Shown here: positions 1-11,932 of the stretch, one piece after another | Numbering within the stretch: position 1 is the first letter of the stretch | Layout: every line of letters begins with the position of its first letter | Origin: Marinobacterium sp. | GTDB taxonomy: Bacteria; Pseudomonadota; Gammaproteobacteria; Pseudomonadales; Balneatricaceae | Reading direction: 5' to 3' | Assembly (NCBI GenBank): GCA_003250495.1 | Contig: QKGH01000221.1 | Coordinates: 1 to 41,716 of the forward strand | Length of the DNA: 41,716 bases | Program-made: the position numbers and the translations under genes | The notes under the pieces: model-generated | The model's input: only the letters and a program-made list of their open reading frames with translations | Database searches by the model: none | Told to the model about the DNA's origin: nothing

Positions 1-1
1 G

Positions 2-187
2 CTCGAACCGCAGGAACTGCTGCGGCTGTGGCGCGGCGAGATCGAACATCCCTATGGCGAGGGAGCTGTCGTTTCGACACTGGCGATGGTGCTGCGGCTG
101 TTGCACCCGGATCGGCCCTGTGACGTGACGGCCCTGCTGGAGGAGGCGCGGCGACTATGGGAAGCGCGCTCGCGGGAACGCTACTGA
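2..187 (+). CDS. C-terminal fragment of a TrpD2/YbiB-like glycosyl transferase family protein (partial)
   Basis: An open frame enters from the left edge and stops with TGA at 185-187, giving the last 61 residues of a protein. The fragment contains WRGEIEHPYGEGAVVSTLAM, which resembles the C-terminal end of the YbiB/TrpD2 proteins. These are nucleic-acid-binding relatives of anthranilate phosphoribosyltransferase. The last residues are Arg/Glu rich. With only the C-terminus visible no catalytic residue can be checked, so the family call rests on this one stretch and is moderate. It ends 84 bases before nfuA and a promoter-like sequence lies between them, so the two genes need not share a transcript. 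Confidence 0.55.
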   Translation, partial: LEPQELLRLWRGEIEHPYGEGAVVSTLAMVLRLLHPDRPCDVTALLEEARRLWEARSRERY

Positions 188-205
188 TGGCTAATAACTG
201 ATCGT

Positions 206-234
206 TTTACTGGGTATTTGGAAGGGTGTATCCT
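206..234 (+). promoter_or_regulatory. Candidate sigma-70 promoter for nfuA
   Basis: TTTACT at 206-211 and TATCCT at 229-234 are separated by 17 bases, matching the -35 and -10 boxes at 4 of 6 positions each. The -10 is 38 bases upstream of the nfuA ATG. NfuA genes are often under IscR control in enterobacteria, but I do not see a convincing IscR site here. Confidence 0.4.
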
Positions 235-271
235 TACCCCATCGCTTCATCTATCAGCAAGGTTTCTGAGT

Positions 272-865
272 ATGGATATTAACGTCACAAAGAGCGCCGA
301 AGATTACCTGGCCGAGCTGCTGGCCAAGCAGGAGGTTGCAGGAATCGCGGTACGTCTGTTCGTCACGCAACCGGGCACCCCCTACGCCGAAACCTGCCTG
401 GCGTACTGTCGCCCGGACGAGGTCGATGCCGGGGATGAGATTCTGGATCTGGAGTTGCTGCGCTTCTATATCGAACGCAACAGCCTGCCCTACCTGGCCG
501 AAGCCACCATCGATTTCGCCGAGGACCGGATGGGTGGACAACTGACGATCAAGGCGCCCAATGCCAAGCTGCCGCGGGTCTCGCCGGACAGTCCGATCGA
601 AGAGCAGATCAACTACGTTCTCTACTCCGATATCAACCCCGGCCTGGCCTCTCACGGTGGTGAGGTGAAGCTGGTGGAGCTGATCGAGGGCGAGGGCGGG
701 CAGATCGCGATCCTGCGCTTTGGCGGCGGTTGCCAGGGCTGCTCCGCGGTGGATCTGACGCTGAAAGACGGTGTCGAGAAAACCCTGGTCGAGCGCATCC
801 CCGGCCTGGTCGGCGTACGCGACGTCACCGATCACAGCGAAACCAGCAACGCTTACTACAAGTAA
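272..865 (+). CDS. nfuA: Fe-S cluster carrier protein NfuA
   Basis: NfuA is a cytoplasmic scaffold/carrier that holds a 4Fe-4S cluster at a dimer interface and passes it to client enzymes, especially under oxidative stress or iron limitation. The protein is 197 residues (E. coli: 191). Residues 1 to about 100 form the degenerate A-type (IscA-like) domain. The C-terminal NifU-like domain contains GGGCQGCS with the cluster ligands Cys154 and Cys157. The ATG at 272 is preceded by AAGG and starts the typical [13 protein letters not shown]; the frame stays open upstream to an ATG at 218, but that would add 18 residues not found in the family. The gene stands alone between a partial gene and lon, and has its own terminator. 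Confidence 0.95.
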   Translation: MDINVTKSAEDYLAELLAKQEVAGIAVRLFVTQPGTPYAETCLAYCRPDEVDAGDEILDLELLRFYIERNSLPYLAEATIDFAEDRMGGQLTIKAPNAKLPRVSPDSPIEEQINYVLYSDINPGLASHGGEVKLVELIEGEGGQIAILRFGGGCQGCSAVDLTLKDGVEKTLVERIPGLVGVRDVTDHSETSNAYYK

Positions 866-878
866 AATCCACGCCTGG

Positions 879-911
879 GGCCCGCTTCCCTCCCCGGGGG
901 CGGGCCTTTTT
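879..911 (+). terminator. Rho-independent terminator of nfuA
   Basis: GGCCCGC (879-885) pairs with GCGGGCC (900-906), followed by five T at 907-911. It starts 13 bases after the nfuA stop. Confidence 0.85.
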
Positions 912-997
912 CCTGTTTGTGGGCCGGCCTGCGACCTGTTATAACTGAACCAGCCCCACCTCCATCCGCCATAATTACAGCAAAGAGGAACCGAACG

Positions 998-1025
998 CTT
1001 GTAATCAGGCTGTCGGCCCCCATAG
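998..1025 (+). promoter_or_regulatory. Candidate sigma-32 (RpoH) heat-shock promoter of lon
   Basis: CTTGTAA at 998-1004 and CCCCAT at 1018-1023 are 13 bases apart, close to the RpoH consensus (CTTGAA, 13-14 bases, CCCCATnT). The site is 67 bases upstream of the lon ATG. lon is a known RpoH target in E. coli, which supports the reading. A weaker sigma-70-like pair, TTGTGG (917-922) and TATAAC (940-945) with 17 bases between, lies further upstream and could supply basal expression. Confidence 0.6.
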
Positions 1026-1090
1026 ATGTTCACATTCTGTATTTTTGCGCCAGTCCGCCCGGGTTGGTGCGCTGTTAAGAGGCACTCATC

Positions 1091-3511
<2,421 letters not shown>

Positions 3512-3544
3512 CCGGAAGCCGCGGAATAAAAGGGCTGCGGCCAG

Positions 3545-3574
3545 TTGACACCCATTTTGGGCAGTTGGTATAAA
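3545..3574 (+). promoter_or_regulatory. Sigma-70 promoter of hupB
   Basis: A perfect -35 TTGACA (3545-3550) and TATAAA (3569-3574) are separated by 18 bases. Transcription would start near 3581, leaving a leader of about 65 bases before the hupB start. This fits strong expression of a nucleoid protein. The same transcript probably carries the downstream tRNA-Asp. Confidence 0.8.
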
Positions 3575-3647
3575 GTGCCTGACTATATGCTGGGCTAGTT
3601 TACAGTTAGAGCAAAATAACGACTCGATACATTAAAAGGGGAACAAT

Positions 3648-3923
3648 GTGAATAAGTCTGAACTGATCGACGCAATTGCCGCTTCAGCCGATATTCCCAA
3701 GGCTGCAGCCGGGCGCGCGCTTGACGCCGCACTGGACGCAGTAACTGGGGCTCTGCAGAAGGGCGAGGCAGTTGCGCTGGTAGGTTTCGGTACATTTTCT
3801 GTAAAAGAGCGCGCTGCGCGCACTGGTCGCAACCCGCAGACTGGCAACCCGATCGAGATTGCTGCTGCGACGCTGCCGACGTTCAAGCCGGGTAAAGCGC
3901 TGAAAGACGCTGTTAACAAGTAA
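3648..3923 (+). CDS. hupB: DNA-binding protein HU-beta
   Basis: HU is a small dimeric nucleoid protein that bends DNA without sequence specificity and constrains supercoils. The 91-residue protein has the family's length and begins [11 protein letters not shown]. The DNA-binding arm is present: [21 protein letters not shown] followed by [18 protein letters not shown]. The start is GTG at 3648, with AAGGGG at 3636-3641 six bases before it. An ATG at 3646-3648 overlaps this GTG but is followed at once by TGA, so it cannot encode HU. The gene has its own promoter, follows lon, and is 31 bases upstream of tRNA-Asp. Confidence 0.97.
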   Translation: MNKSELIDAIAASADIPKAAAGRALDAALDAVTGALQKGEAVALVGFGTFSVKERAARTGRNPQTGNPIEIAAATLPTFKPGKALKDAVNK

Positions 3924-3954
3924 CCGGCGCTGATCCGTCAAGGAATCAGGTTCG

Positions 3955-4031
3955 GGAGCGGTAGTTCAGCTGGTTAGAATACCTGCCTGTCACGCAGGGG
4001 GTCGCGGGTTCGAGTCCCGTCCGTTCCGCCA
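3955..4031 (+). tRNA. tRNA-Asp (anticodon GTC)
   Basis: A 77-base cloverleaf. The acceptor stem is GGAGCGG (3955-3961) with CCGTTCC (4021-4027), the discriminator is G and CCA is encoded (4029-4031). The anticodon stem CCTGC/GCAGG (3982-3986, 3994-3998) encloses CTGTCAC with anticodon GTC at 3989-3991. The TTCGAGT T-loop is intact. It is nearly identical to E. coli tRNA-Asp. It lies 31 bases after hupB with no clear promoter between, so it is probably processed from the hupB transcript. Confidence 0.98.
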
Positions 4032-4041
4032 GGTCAAGAAA

Positions 4042-4070
4042 AGCGCATTCAACCTGAATGCGCTTTTTTT
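4042..4070 (+). terminator. Rho-independent terminator after tRNA-Asp
   Basis: AGCGCATTCA (4042-4051) pairs perfectly with TGAATGCGCT (4055-4064) around a 3-base loop, followed by a T run to 4070. It ends the hupB/tRNA-Asp transcript and separates it from ppiD. Confidence 0.92.
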
Positions 4071-4112
4071 ATAGCCGTCATCGTTAGAACCCAATTAAGG
4101 TTATTGCAGACA

Positions 4113-5990
4113 ATGCTTCAAACCATCAGGGAAAACACCACCGGCATTATCGCCAAGGTGATCGTCGGTCTGATCGTGATCACCTTCGCACTTTGGGGGG
4201 TCGAGTCGCTGGTCAGTCTCACCAACCGCGAGCCCGCGCCGATCGAGGTCAATGGTGAGAAAGTATCGAACCAGGAGCTGCAGCAGGGTATCGAGCTGCA
4301 GCGGCGCCAGATCCTCGCGCAGATGGGTGAGAACGCCGATCCCGCCGCGATTGATGAGAAACAGTTGCGCCAGATGGTGATCGATGGGCTGGTGCAGCGC
4401 ACACTGCTGCTGCAGTCGGCGCAGGAGATGGGGTTCCACCTTTCCGAGGAGATGATCGACCAGCTGATCGTCAATACCCCGCAGTTCCAGATCGACGGCA
4501 AGTTCGATCGGGCCCAGTTCGAATCGGTCCTGCGCGGTGCCGGTTTGACGCCGCTGCTGTACCGCGACCTGGTACGCAAAGAGAAGCTGATCGATCAGGA
4601 GCGCAGCGGTTATCTGCTGTCGGCCTTTGCCACCAACGATGAGCTGGAACGGCTGATCGCGCTGGACCGCCAGACGCGCGAGCTGAGCTGGGTGACACTG
4701 CCGGCCGATCCGACCGCCGTCAGCGTCGACGAAAGCGAGATTGCGGCCAGCTACGAGCAGCAGAAAGCGAACTTCGTGACCGAGGAGCAGGTGCGGGTCG
4801 ATTATGTCGAGCTGGACCGGGAGGATTTCGCGCGTCCCGATGAGGTCAGCGCCGCCGAGATCCAGTCCGCCTACCAGCAATTGGTCGATGGCTTCAAATC
4901 CCAGGAGGAGCGCTCTGCGCGGCATATCCTGATCGATATCAACGCCGAGCGCGACGATGCGGCGGCACTGGCGAAAGCCAACGCGCTGCGCCAGGAGATC
5001 CTGGACGGTGCCGATTTCGCCGCGGTTGCCAAGCGCGAGTCGGCGGACCTGGGGTCTGCCGCCGAAGGTGGCGAACTGGGTTATAACGGTCGCGGCGTAT
5101 TCGTCGAGCCGTTCGAAAAAGCGCTGTTCTCGCTGGCCGAGGGGGCGGTTTCGGAACCGGTGCGCACCGAGTTCGGCTACCACCTGATCAAGGTCGATGG
5201 CGTGCGTCAGACGGAGGTCCCGACCCTGGCCGAGGCGGAAACCGATCTGCGCGACCAGGTGGCGCAGGGCAAGGCCGAGCAGCAGTATGTCGCGGCGCTG
5301 GAGCGGCTGGCGGACCTGAGCTTCTCCTCCACCGACCTGCAGAGCGCGGCCGACGAGCTGGGGCTGCAGATACGGACCAGCGAGCTGTTCTCCCGTAAGG
5401 GCGGTGCCGATGCGCTCAGCCTGTCACCGCGGGTGGTCGAGGCGGCATTCTCCGATCAGATCCTGAAGGATCAGCTGAACAGCGATCCGCTGGAGCTGGA
5501 TGCCGGACGCACGGTGGTGATCCATCTGCACGAGCATGTCGAGCCGCGTCAGCTGAGCCTGGACGAGGTACGGCCCCAGATCGAGCAGCAGGTCCGCAGC
5601 GACAAGGCGCGTAGCGTCGCCGCGCAGCAGGCCGAGCAGTGGCTGGCCGGGCTGCAGCAGGGTAAAGCCCTGGCTGACCTGGCCCCGCAGTTGCAATGGA
5701 CGGAGCCGCGTGCGGTCGACCGTGCGGCTCAGGATGTGCCGGCGACGGTGCTGCGCCAGGTGTTCAGCATGCCGCGCCCGCGCGATCAGCAGCCGGAGTA
5801 CGCCCTGGTGGCTCAGGCGGATGGTTCGCAGACCATCGTCGCCCTGCATGCCGTGCAGGCGGGTTCGACCGAGCTGAGCGATGAGGAACGCAGGTCGCTG
5901 GCGGCGATGTTGAGCAACCAGCGCGGCCAGCTCGAATATCAGATGCACCTCGATACGCTGAAGAAGGCGGCCGAGATCCAGCTGAATTGA
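4113..5990 (+). CDS. ppiD: Periplasmic folding chaperone PpiD (SurA/parvulin family)
   Basis: PpiD is anchored in the inner membrane by one N-terminal helix and helps newly exported proteins fold near the Sec translocon. The protein has 625 residues (E. coli: 623). Residues about 13-35 form the anchor ([19 protein letters not shown]), followed by a SurA-like N-terminal helical domain. One parvulin-type prolyl isomerase domain lies at about 265-360, with ARHIL near its start and [11 protein letters not shown] near its end. The ATG at 4113 is chosen; an in-frame TTG at 4104 would add three residues but lies only 3 bases from the AAGG (4097-4100). The order lon-hupB-ppiD is conserved in many gammaproteobacteria. 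Confidence 0.95.
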   Translation: MLQTIRENTTGIIAKVIVGLIVITFALWGVESLVSLTNREPAPIEVNGEKVSNQELQQGIELQRRQILAQMGENADPAAIDEKQLRQMVIDGLVQRTLLLQSAQEMGFHLSEEMIDQLIVNTPQFQIDGKFDRAQFESVLRGAGLTPLLYRDLVRKEKLIDQERSGYLLSAFATNDELERLIALDRQTRELSWVTLPADPTAVSVDESEIAASYEQQKANFVTEEQVRVDYVELDREDFARPDEVSAAEIQSAYQQLVDGFKSQEERSARHILIDINAERDDAAALAKANALRQEILDGADFAAVAKRESADLGSAAEGGELGYNGRGVFVEPFEKALFSLAEGAVSEPVRTEFGYHLIKVDGVRQTEVPTLAEAETDLRDQVAQGKAEQQYVAALERLADLSFSSTDLQSAADELGLQIRTSELFSRKGGADALSLSPRVVEAAFSDQILKDQLNSDPLELDAGRTVVIHLHEHVEPRQLSLDEVRPQIEQQVRSDKARSVAAQQAEQWLAGLQQGKALADLAPQLQWTEPRAVDRAAQDVPATVLRQVFSMPRPRDQQPEYALVAQADGSQTIVALHAVQAGSTELSDEERRSLAAMLSNQRGQLEYQMHLDTLKKAAEIQLN

Positions 5991-6014
5991 GATCGATGAC
6001 AGTGACCGGCTGAC

Positions 6015-6048
6015 AATAACAAGGGGCGCAATTGCGCCCCTTGTTATT
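6015..6048. terminator. Bidirectional terminator: 34-bp perfect palindrome between ppiD and yejF
   Basis: A perfect 34-bp palindrome centred between 6031 and 6032; each arm carries AATAACAAGGGGCGCAA. It lies between the 3' ends of convergent ppiD and yejF. The core is GC rich with A/T-rich ends, giving a U-containing 3' arm on both strands, so it can terminate both transcripts. Confidence 0.85.
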
Positions 6049-6101
6049 TCGGCCTCTGGGTCGATCTGCGGGGTGCCGGTTTGCCGGCGGCTTGCGTTAC
6101 G

Positions 6102-7697
6102 TCAGGCCAGCTCGGCGGCCTGCAGCAGCTGCCGGGTGTAGGGGTGGGCCGGTGCCTCGAAGATCGCGCTGGCCGGTCCGCTTTCGACCACCTTGCCGCG
6201 ATGCATTACCAGGACCTGGTGGCTGAGCGCACGCACCACGGCCAGGTCGTGGCTGATGAACAGGTAGCTGAGCTGATAGCGCTGTTGCAGTTCGCGCAGT
6301 AACTCGACGATCTGTTTCTGCACGGTGCGATCGAGGGCCGAGGTCGGTTCGTCCAGCACGATCAGTTGCGGTTTGAGGATCAGGGCGCGGGCGATGGCGA
6401 TACGCTGGCGCTGTCCGCCCGAGAACTCGTGGGGATAGCGGTGCCTGACCTCGGGGTCGAGGCGGACGTCCTGCAGTACCTCGATCACCCGCTGTTCCTG
6501 CTCCTGGCGGCTGGTCACGCCGTGCACGCCAAGACCCTCGGCGATGATTTCGGCGATGGAGAGGCGCGGGCTGAGACTGCCGTAGGGGTCCTGGAATACG
6601 ATCTGCATCTGGCGGCGCAGGGGTTTGACCGCCTGTTGGTTCAGGGTGTGGATCGGCTGACCGTCAAAGTGGATATCGCCCCGCGAACTCTGCAGGCGCA
6701 GCAGCGCCTGGGCCAGGGTCGATTTGCCCGAGCCCGATTCGCCGACGATGCCGAGGGTTTCGCCCCGGTCGAGGTTCAGCGATACGCCATCCACGGCCTT
6801 GATATGCCCCACCGTGCGTTTGAAGAAGCCGCGTTTGATCGGGAACCAGACCCGCAGCTGGCGGGCCTGCAGCAGAGGTTGGCGCGGCTCCGGGACCGGT
6901 GCGGGGGTGCCCTGGGGCTCCGCATCGAGCAGTTGGCGGGTATAGGGGTGCCGGGGGGAGGCGAAGATCGCCGCCGCGGCACCCTGTTCGACGATCTCGC
7001 CGCGGTACATGACACACACATCCTGGGCGTGGCGACGCACGATATTCAGGTCGTGGGTGATCAGCAGCACCGACATGTTGAGCTGTTGCTGCAACTGACT
7101 CAGCAGCTCCAGGATCTGCTGCTGGATGGTGACATCCAGCGCCGTTGTCGGCTCGTCGGCGATCAGCAGCTCCGGTTCGTTGGCCAGCGCCATGGCGATC
7201 ATCACGCGCTGGCGTTGACCGCCCGACAGCTCATGGGGGTACTGCTGCAGGCGCTGCTCGGGATCCCTGATGCCAACCAGCTGCAGCAGCTCCAGGGCGC
7301 GTTGCCGGGCGACGGCGCCGCTCTGGCCGCGGTGCAGGCGCAGGGTCTCGGTGATCTGGCGCTCGATGCGGTGCAGCGGGTTCAGCGAGGTCATCGGCTC
7401 CTGGAAGATCATGCCGACGCGGTTGCCGCGGATCTGCTGCAGACGCGCCTCGCCGGCCTGTAGCAGATCTTCGCCCTGGTAACGCACACTGCCGCTGGGG
7501 TAGTGGGCCAGTCCCGGCGGCAGCAGCTTCAGTAACGACAGCGCGGTGACCGATTTGCCGGAGCCGGATTCGCCGACCAGCGCCAGCGTGCGCCCCTTGC
7601 GCAGCGCGAAGCTGACATCGTGCACCACCGGCTCGACCCGGGCCGGATCGCCGAAGCAGACGCTCAGCGCGTCGATCTCGAACAGCGTATCGCTCAT
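6102..7697 (-). CDS. yejF: Peptide ABC transporter ATPase YejF (two fused ABC domains)
   Basis: YejF powers the YejABEF importer, which takes up oligopeptides and, in E. coli, the antibiotic microcin C. The protein has 531 residues (E. coli: 529) and two complete ABC domains in one chain. The first has Walker A GESGSGKS at residues 42-49, signature LSGGQRQR and Walker [13 protein letters not shown]. The second has another GESGSGKS around residue 320, FSGGQRQR and [12 protein letters not shown]. Both also have the oligopeptide-binding C-terminal motif HPYTRQLL. The ATG at 7697 overlaps the yejE stop by four bases (ATGA) and GAGGAAG precedes it. It is last in the operon, ending at the palindrome shared with ppiD. 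Confidence 0.95.
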   Translation of the reverse strand: MSDTLFEIDALSVCFGDPARVEPVVHDVSFALRKGRTLALVGESGSGKSVTALSLLKLLPPGLAHYPSGSVRYQGEDLLQAGEARLQQIRGNRVGMIFQEPMTSLNPLHRIERQITETLRLHRGQSGAVARQRALELLQLVGIRDPEQRLQQYPHELSGGQRQRVMIAMALANEPELLIADEPTTALDVTIQQQILELLSQLQQQLNMSVLLITHDLNIVRRHAQDVCVMYRGEIVEQGAAAAIFASPRHPYTRQLLDAEPQGTPAPVPEPRQPLLQARQLRVWFPIKRGFFKRTVGHIKAVDGVSLNLDRGETLGIVGESGSGKSTLAQALLRLQSSRGDIHFDGQPIHTLNQQAVKPLRRQMQIVFQDPYGSLSPRLSIAEIIAEGLGVHGVTSRQEQEQRVIEVLQDVRLDPEVRHRYPHEFSGGQRQRIAIARALILKPQLIVLDEPTSALDRTVQKQIVELLRELQQRYQLSYLFISHDLAVVRALSHQVLVMHRGKVVESGPASAIFEAPAHPYTRQLLQAAELA

Positions 7698-8719
7698 AGG
7701 GTCTTCCTCGGGTCGAACGCATCGCGCACCGCCTCGCCGATGAAGATCAGCAGTGACAGCATCAAGGCCAGGGCGATAAAGGCGGTCAGCCCCAGCCAGG
7801 GCGCCTGCAGGTTCTCCTTGCCCTGGGCGACCAGCTCGCCGAGGGAGGGCGAGCCCGGCGGCAGGCCAAAGCCAAGGAAGTCGAGTGCGGTCAGCGTGAC
7901 GATGCCGCTATTGAAGATGAACGGCATGAAGGTCAGCGTGGCGATCATCGCATTGGGCAGAATGTGGCGATACATGATCAGGCGATTGCTCAGTCCCAGG
8001 GCCCGGGCGGCGCGGACATACTCGAGATTGCGCCCGCGCAGGAACTCGGCGCGTACCACGTCGACCAGGTTCATCCACGAGAACAGCAGCATGATGCCGA
8101 GCAGCCACCAGAAGTTGGGCTCCACCAGACTGGACAGGATGATCAGCAGGAACAGCACCGGCAGGCCGGACCAGATCTCGATAAAGCGCTGGAACAGCAG
8201 GTCGACCTTGCCGCCGTAGTAGCCCTGCACGGCGCCGGCCATGACCCCGACCACGGAGCTGGCCAGGGTCAATACCAGCGCGAACAGCACCGAGATCCGA
8301 AAGCCGTAGATCACGCGGGCCAGCACGTCGCGGCCCTGGTCGTCGGTACCGAGCCAGTTCTCCGCCGAGGGCGGCGAGGGGGCCGGCACCGCCAGGTCGT
8401 AGTTGATGGTGCGGTAGCTGAAGCGGATCGGGGGCCAGACCATCCAGCCGTCGCGGGCCGTGATCAGCTGTTGGATATAGGGGTCCTTGTAGTCGGCCAG
8501 GCTGTCGAACTCGCCGCCGAAGGTCAGCTCGGAATAGTCATGCAGCAGCGGCGTATACAGTTCGCCGCCGAAGCCGATCAGCAGCGGCTTGTCGTTGGCG
8601 ATCAGCTCGGCCCCCAGGCTCAGCACGACCAGGATCAGGAAGATCCACAGCGACCAGAAGCCGCGGCGGTTGCGACGGAAGGCATGCAGGCGGCGCTGCT
8701 GCAGCGGTGTCAGTTGCAT
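7694..8719 (-). CDS. yejE: Peptide ABC transporter permease YejE
   Basis: YejE is one of two inner-membrane permeases of the YejABEF importer. It has 341 residues, the same as in E. coli. It has a positively charged N-terminus, a first membrane helix at about 22-42, a periplasmic segment of about 100 residues, then further helices in a BPD_transp_1 domain. The coupling (EAA-like) loop reads EYVRAARALGLSNRLIMYRHILPNA and contacts YejF. The ATG at 8719 overlaps the yejB stop by one base (TGATG), which fits translational coupling. An in-frame extension further upstream overlaps yejB and is not part of the gene. Confidence 0.95.
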   Translation of the reverse strand: MQLTPLQQRRLHAFRRNRRGFWSLWIFLILVVLSLGAELIANDKPLLIGFGGELYTPLLHDYSELTFGGEFDSLADYKDPYIQQLITARDGWMVWPPIRFSYRTINYDLAVPAPSPPSAENWLGTDDQGRDVLARVIYGFRISVLFALVLTLASSVVGVMAGAVQGYYGGKVDLLFQRFIEIWSGLPVLFLLIILSSLVEPNFWWLLGIMLLFSWMNLVDVVRAEFLRGRNLEYVRAARALGLSNRLIMYRHILPNAMIATLTFMPFIFNSGIVTLTALDFLGFGLPPGSPSLGELVAQGKENLQAPWLGLTAFIALALMLSLLIFIGEAVRDAFDPRKTL

Positions 8720-9813
8720 CAGGCCTCCCGACTCTCGAAATCGATGCGCGGATCGACGAAGGTGTAGGTCAGGTCGGAGACCAGTTTCAACAGCAGGCCG
8801 ATCAGCGTGAAGATATACAGGGTGCCAAAGATCACCGGGTAGTCGCGGTTGATCACCGCTTCGTAACCGAGCAGCCCCAGGCCGTCGAGCGAGAAGATCA
8901 CCTCGATCAGCATCGAGCCGGTGAAGAAGATGCTGATCAGTGCGGCGGGCATCCCGGCGATGATCAGCAGCATCGCATTGCGGAACACGTGGCCGTAGAG
9001 CACCCCCGACTCCGACAGCCCCTTGGCGCGGGCGGTCAGCACATACTGCTTGTGGATCTCGTCGAGAAAGGAGTTCTTGGTCAGCATGGTCAAGGTGGCG
9101 AAGCTGGAGACCACCGACGCCAGCACCGGCAGCGTGATATGCCAGAAGTAGTCGAGCACTTTCTGGCCCAGGCTCAACTGGTCGAAATCGGGCGAGGTCA
9201 GGCCGCGCAGCGGGAACCACTCGAAGTAGGTGCCGCCGGCGAACAGCACGATCAGCAGGATCGCGAACAGGAAGTTCGGGATCGCGTAGCCGACGATGAT
9301 GACGCTGCTGCTCCAGACATCGAACGGCGTACCGTCGCGTACCGCCTTGCGGATGCCGAGCGGGATCGAAATCAGGTAGGTCAACAGCGTGGTCCACAGC
9401 CCCAGCGAGATCGATACCGGCATCTTCTCGATGATCAGCTGCACCACGCTCTTGTCGCTGTAGAAACTGCGACCGAAATCGAAGCTCAGGTAATCGCCGA
9501 GCATCTTCAGGAAGCGCTCGTGGGCCGGTTTGTCGAAGCCGTACAGCTGCTCGATCTCGGCGACCAGCTCCGGACGCAACCCCTGGGCGCCACGGTAGCC
9601 ATTGCCACCGCCACTATTGCTGCCGGCGGCGATATCGGACTGCGGGCCCGAGCCGATGCGGCTGCTGGCATCGATCCCCATCCCCTGCAGGTGGGCCAGG
9701 GTCTGCTCCACCGGTCCCCCCGGCGCGAACTGGATGATGATGAAGTTGAGCAGCAGTATCCCGAGCAGGGTGGGGACGATCAGCAGCAGACGGCGCAGGA
9801 CATAGCCGGCCAT
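8719..9813 (-). CDS. yejB: Peptide ABC transporter permease YejB
   Basis: YejB is the second permease of the YejABEF importer. The protein has 364 residues, equal to the E. coli protein, and starts [19 protein letters not shown] with the first membrane helix at the N-terminus. A periplasmic region with a glycine/serine-rich patch ([11 protein letters not shown]) precedes the conserved permease domain, whose coupling loop includes [20 protein letters not shown]. The ATG at 9813 shares one base with the yejA stop (TGATG). An ATG 15 bases further upstream lies inside yejA and would add five residues that the family lacks. Confidence 0.94.
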   Translation of the reverse strand: MAGYVLRRLLLIVPTLLGILLLNFIIIQFAPGGPVEQTLAHLQGMGIDASSRIGSGPQSDIAAGSNSGGGNGYRGAQGLRPELVAEIEQLYGFDKPAHERFLKMLGDYLSFDFGRSFYSDKSVVQLIIEKMPVSISLGLWTTLLTYLISIPLGIRKAVRDGTPFDVWSSSVIIVGYAIPNFLFAILLIVLFAGGTYFEWFPLRGLTSPDFDQLSLGQKVLDYFWHITLPVLASVVSSFATLTMLTKNSFLDEIHKQYVLTARAKGLSESGVLYGHVFRNAMLLIIAGMPAALISIFFTGSMLIEVIFSLDGLGLLGYEAVINRDYPVIFGTLYIFTLIGLLLKLVSDLTYTFVDPRIDFESREA

Positions 9814-11618
9814 CAGGGCTTGATCCACCAGGTTTCAAAACCGAGACCGTATTTGGGACGCTGCTCGGGCATGCCGAACTTGTCCCAGTAGGCGACCCGG
9901 TAGGCGCTGATATGGAACTGCGGGATCACGTAGTGGTTCCACTGCAGTACCCGGTCCAGGGCGCGTGTGCGCAGCACCAGCTGTGCGCGGTCCGGGGCCT
10001 GGATGATCTGCTCGACCAGGTAATCCACGGCCGGGTTCTTGATGCCGATCAGGTTGCGGCTGCCGGGCTGGTCCGCCATGCTGGAGTGCCAGAAGTCGCG
10101 CTGCTCGTTGCCGGGCGAGTTGGACTCGGCGAAGCCGCTGACGATCATGTCGAAGTCGAACTGGCGGATGCGGTTGATGTACTGGGAGATGTCGACGATA
10201 CGGATGCTGGCGTTGATCCCCATCCGTTCCAGGTTACGGATGAAGGGAGCGACGATGCGCTCGAACTCCTTCTGTACCAGCAGGATTTCAAAGCTGAAGG
10301 TTTCCCCCTGGGCGTTCTTCAACACGCCGTCATCGAGTCGCCAGCCCGCTTCGCGCAACAGGCGCAGCGCCCTGCGCAACTGGTCGCGGATCTGGCCGTC
10401 GCCATTGCTGGTGGGGGCGCGGTAAACCGTGCTGAACACCTGCGGCGGCACCTGGTCGCGGATCGGCTCGAGGATCTTCAGCTCAGCGGCGGTGGGCAGC
10501 TCGGTGGCAGCCATTTCGGAGTTGGAGAAGAAGCTGTGGCTGCGGGTGTAGGCGCCGTAGAACAGGTTCTTGTTGGTCCACTCGAAATCGAAGGCGTAGG
10601 CCAGCGCCTCGCGTACGCGGGCATCGCTGAACAGCGGGCGGCGGGTGTTCATGACGAACGCCTGCATGCCGGTCGGATTCTGGTGCGGCAGCGTCTTCTT
10701 GATGATACGGCCGTCATCGAACGGTGTGCCGGTATAGGCGGTGGCCCAGGATTTGGCGCTGTTCTCCTCGCGGAAATCGTATTGACCGGCCTTGAACGCC
10801 TCCAGTGCCACGGTGCCGTCGCGATAGTAATCGTAGGTGATCCGGTCGAAGTTGTAGAGACCGCGGTTGACCGCCAGCCCAGCGCCCCAGTAGTCGGGGT
10901 TGCGCCGATAGGTGAGGGAGCGGCCCGGATCGAACTTCTCGATCGTGTAGGGGCCGGAACCGACCGGGATATCGAGGCTGGGGGCGGTGAAGTCACGCCC
11001 CTCCCAGTAGTGCTTGGGCAGGATCGGCACCTGGCCGACGATCAACGGCAGCTCGCGGTTATCGTCGCTGCCGAACTCGAACCGTACGCGGTGCTCGTTC
11101 AGTGCCTCGACCTTGCTGATACCGGCGTAGTAGGCCTTGTAGAACGGACTGCCCTGTTCGCGCAGCAGGGTGAAGGTGTACACCACATCCGCGGCGGTCA
11201 CCGCGACGCCATCGCTGAAGCGCGCCTCGGGGTGCAGCTCGAACTCGATCCAGCGCCGGTCCTCCGGCAGCAGGATCGCCTTGGCCAGCAAACCGTACTC
11301 GGAGAAGGGTTCGTCCTGGGCCTGGGTGGTGAGGCTGTCGTAGATCAGGCCGAGTCCATCCGCTTCGGTGCCCTTGACGATAAAGGAGTTGAAACTGTCG
11401 AAGGTGCCGAGCGCGGAGCGGGTCACGCTGCCGCCCTTGGGGGCGTCGGGATTGGCGTAGTCGAAATGGGTGAAGTCGGCGGGGTACTTCAGGTCGCCAT
11501 GCATGGCGATGCCGTGGCTCGGGACCGGCGCGTTCTGTGCCAGCGATAAGCCCGCGATCACGAGTGTGGCGATGCCGACCAAAGATTGGAAAAGGGCTTT
11601 GCTGGTCCTGGATAGCAC
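9813..11618 (-). CDS. yejA: Peptide-binding protein YejA (SBP_bac_5 family)
   Basis: YejA is the periplasmic solute-binding protein that delivers peptides to YejBE. The protein has 601 residues. An N-terminal signal peptide (about 1-27, ending SLAQ-NAP) is followed by a family 5 extracellular solute-binding domain. Typical stretches are [19 protein letters not shown] near the start, [16 protein letters not shown] and [18 protein letters not shown]. The start is GTG at 11618, with GGGAG six bases upstream. It lies 58 bases after the small membrane-protein gene and no strong promoter is evident between, so it may be read from the mltD promoter. Confidence 0.94.
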   Translation of the reverse strand: MLSRTSKALFQSLVGIATLVIAGLSLAQNAPVPSHGIAMHGDLKYPADFTHFDYANPDAPKGGSVTRSALGTFDSFNSFIVKGTEADGLGLIYDSLTTQAQDEPFSEYGLLAKAILLPEDRRWIEFELHPEARFSDGVAVTAADVVYTFTLLREQGSPFYKAYYAGISKVEALNEHRVRFEFGSDDNRELPLIVGQVPILPKHYWEGRDFTAPSLDIPVGSGPYTIEKFDPGRSLTYRRNPDYWGAGLAVNRGLYNFDRITYDYYRDGTVALEAFKAGQYDFREENSAKSWATAYTGTPFDDGRIIKKTLPHQNPTGMQAFVMNTRRPLFSDARVREALAYAFDFEWTNKNLFYGAYTRSHSFFSNSEMAATELPTAAELKILEPIRDQVPPQVFSTVYRAPTSNGDGQIRDQLRRALRLLREAGWRLDDGVLKNAQGETFSFEILLVQKEFERIVAPFIRNLERMGINASIRIVDISQYINRIRQFDFDMIVSGFAESNSPGNEQRDFWHSSMADQPGSRNLIGIKNPAVDYLVEQIIQAPDRAQLVLRTRALDRVLQWNHYVIPQFHISAYRVAYWDKFGMPEQRPKYGLGFETWWIKP

Positions 11619-11676
11619 GGAGTTCTCCCTGTCGTATCAGTCGCTTAGGTTAGGCCTGCTGATCAGGTGAGACAAT

Positions 11677-11928
11677 CTAGCGTGGCTCCGGTTCGCCACC
11701 GGCGGCTAAGCGTTCGAGACGGCGATGGCGCTCGGCGCGGCGCATACCGGCCTGGCGCCAGTCGTTGTCCGCTGCGATCAGCATCAGGCGCTGCTGCTCA
11801 TCGCCGCCCGCCAGTCCCTTGATCAGGTCCTGGTCGATCCAGCTACGGATGCGGCGGAACAGATACCATTTGAACACCACTGCCAGCAGTACCGACACGA
11901 CGATAATGAAAAGACTGAGATTATCCAT
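11677..11928 (-). CDS. Small inner-membrane protein of unknown function (83 aa)
   Basis: I do not recognise this protein. It has an N-terminal hydrophobic helix (about residues 5-24, LSLFIIVVSVLLAVVFKWYL) followed by a basic stretch (FRRIRSW) and a charged, Arg/Glu-rich cytoplasmic tail of about 55 residues, so it is probably a single-pass membrane protein with its C-terminus inside. The ATG at 11928 follows the mltD stop by only 4 bases, which argues that it is translated and co-transcribed with mltD. It has the same base composition as its neighbours. A partner role for MltD or YejABEF is only a guess from position. Confidence 0.7.
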   Translation of the reverse strand: MDNLSLFIIVVSVLLAVVFKWYLFRRIRSWIDQDLIKGLAGGDEQQRLMLIAADNDWRQAGMRRAERHRRLERLAAGGEPEPR

Positions 11929-11932
11929 CCGA

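Noticed and set aside
212-239. Imperfect inverted repeat GGGTA...TACCC over the nfuA -10 box, considered as an IscR or other operator
   Set aside because: The inner arms are out of register by one base and it matches neither IscR consensus type.
3512-3544. GCCGC/GCGGC pairing after lon as a terminator
   Set aside because: Short imperfect stem with no T run.
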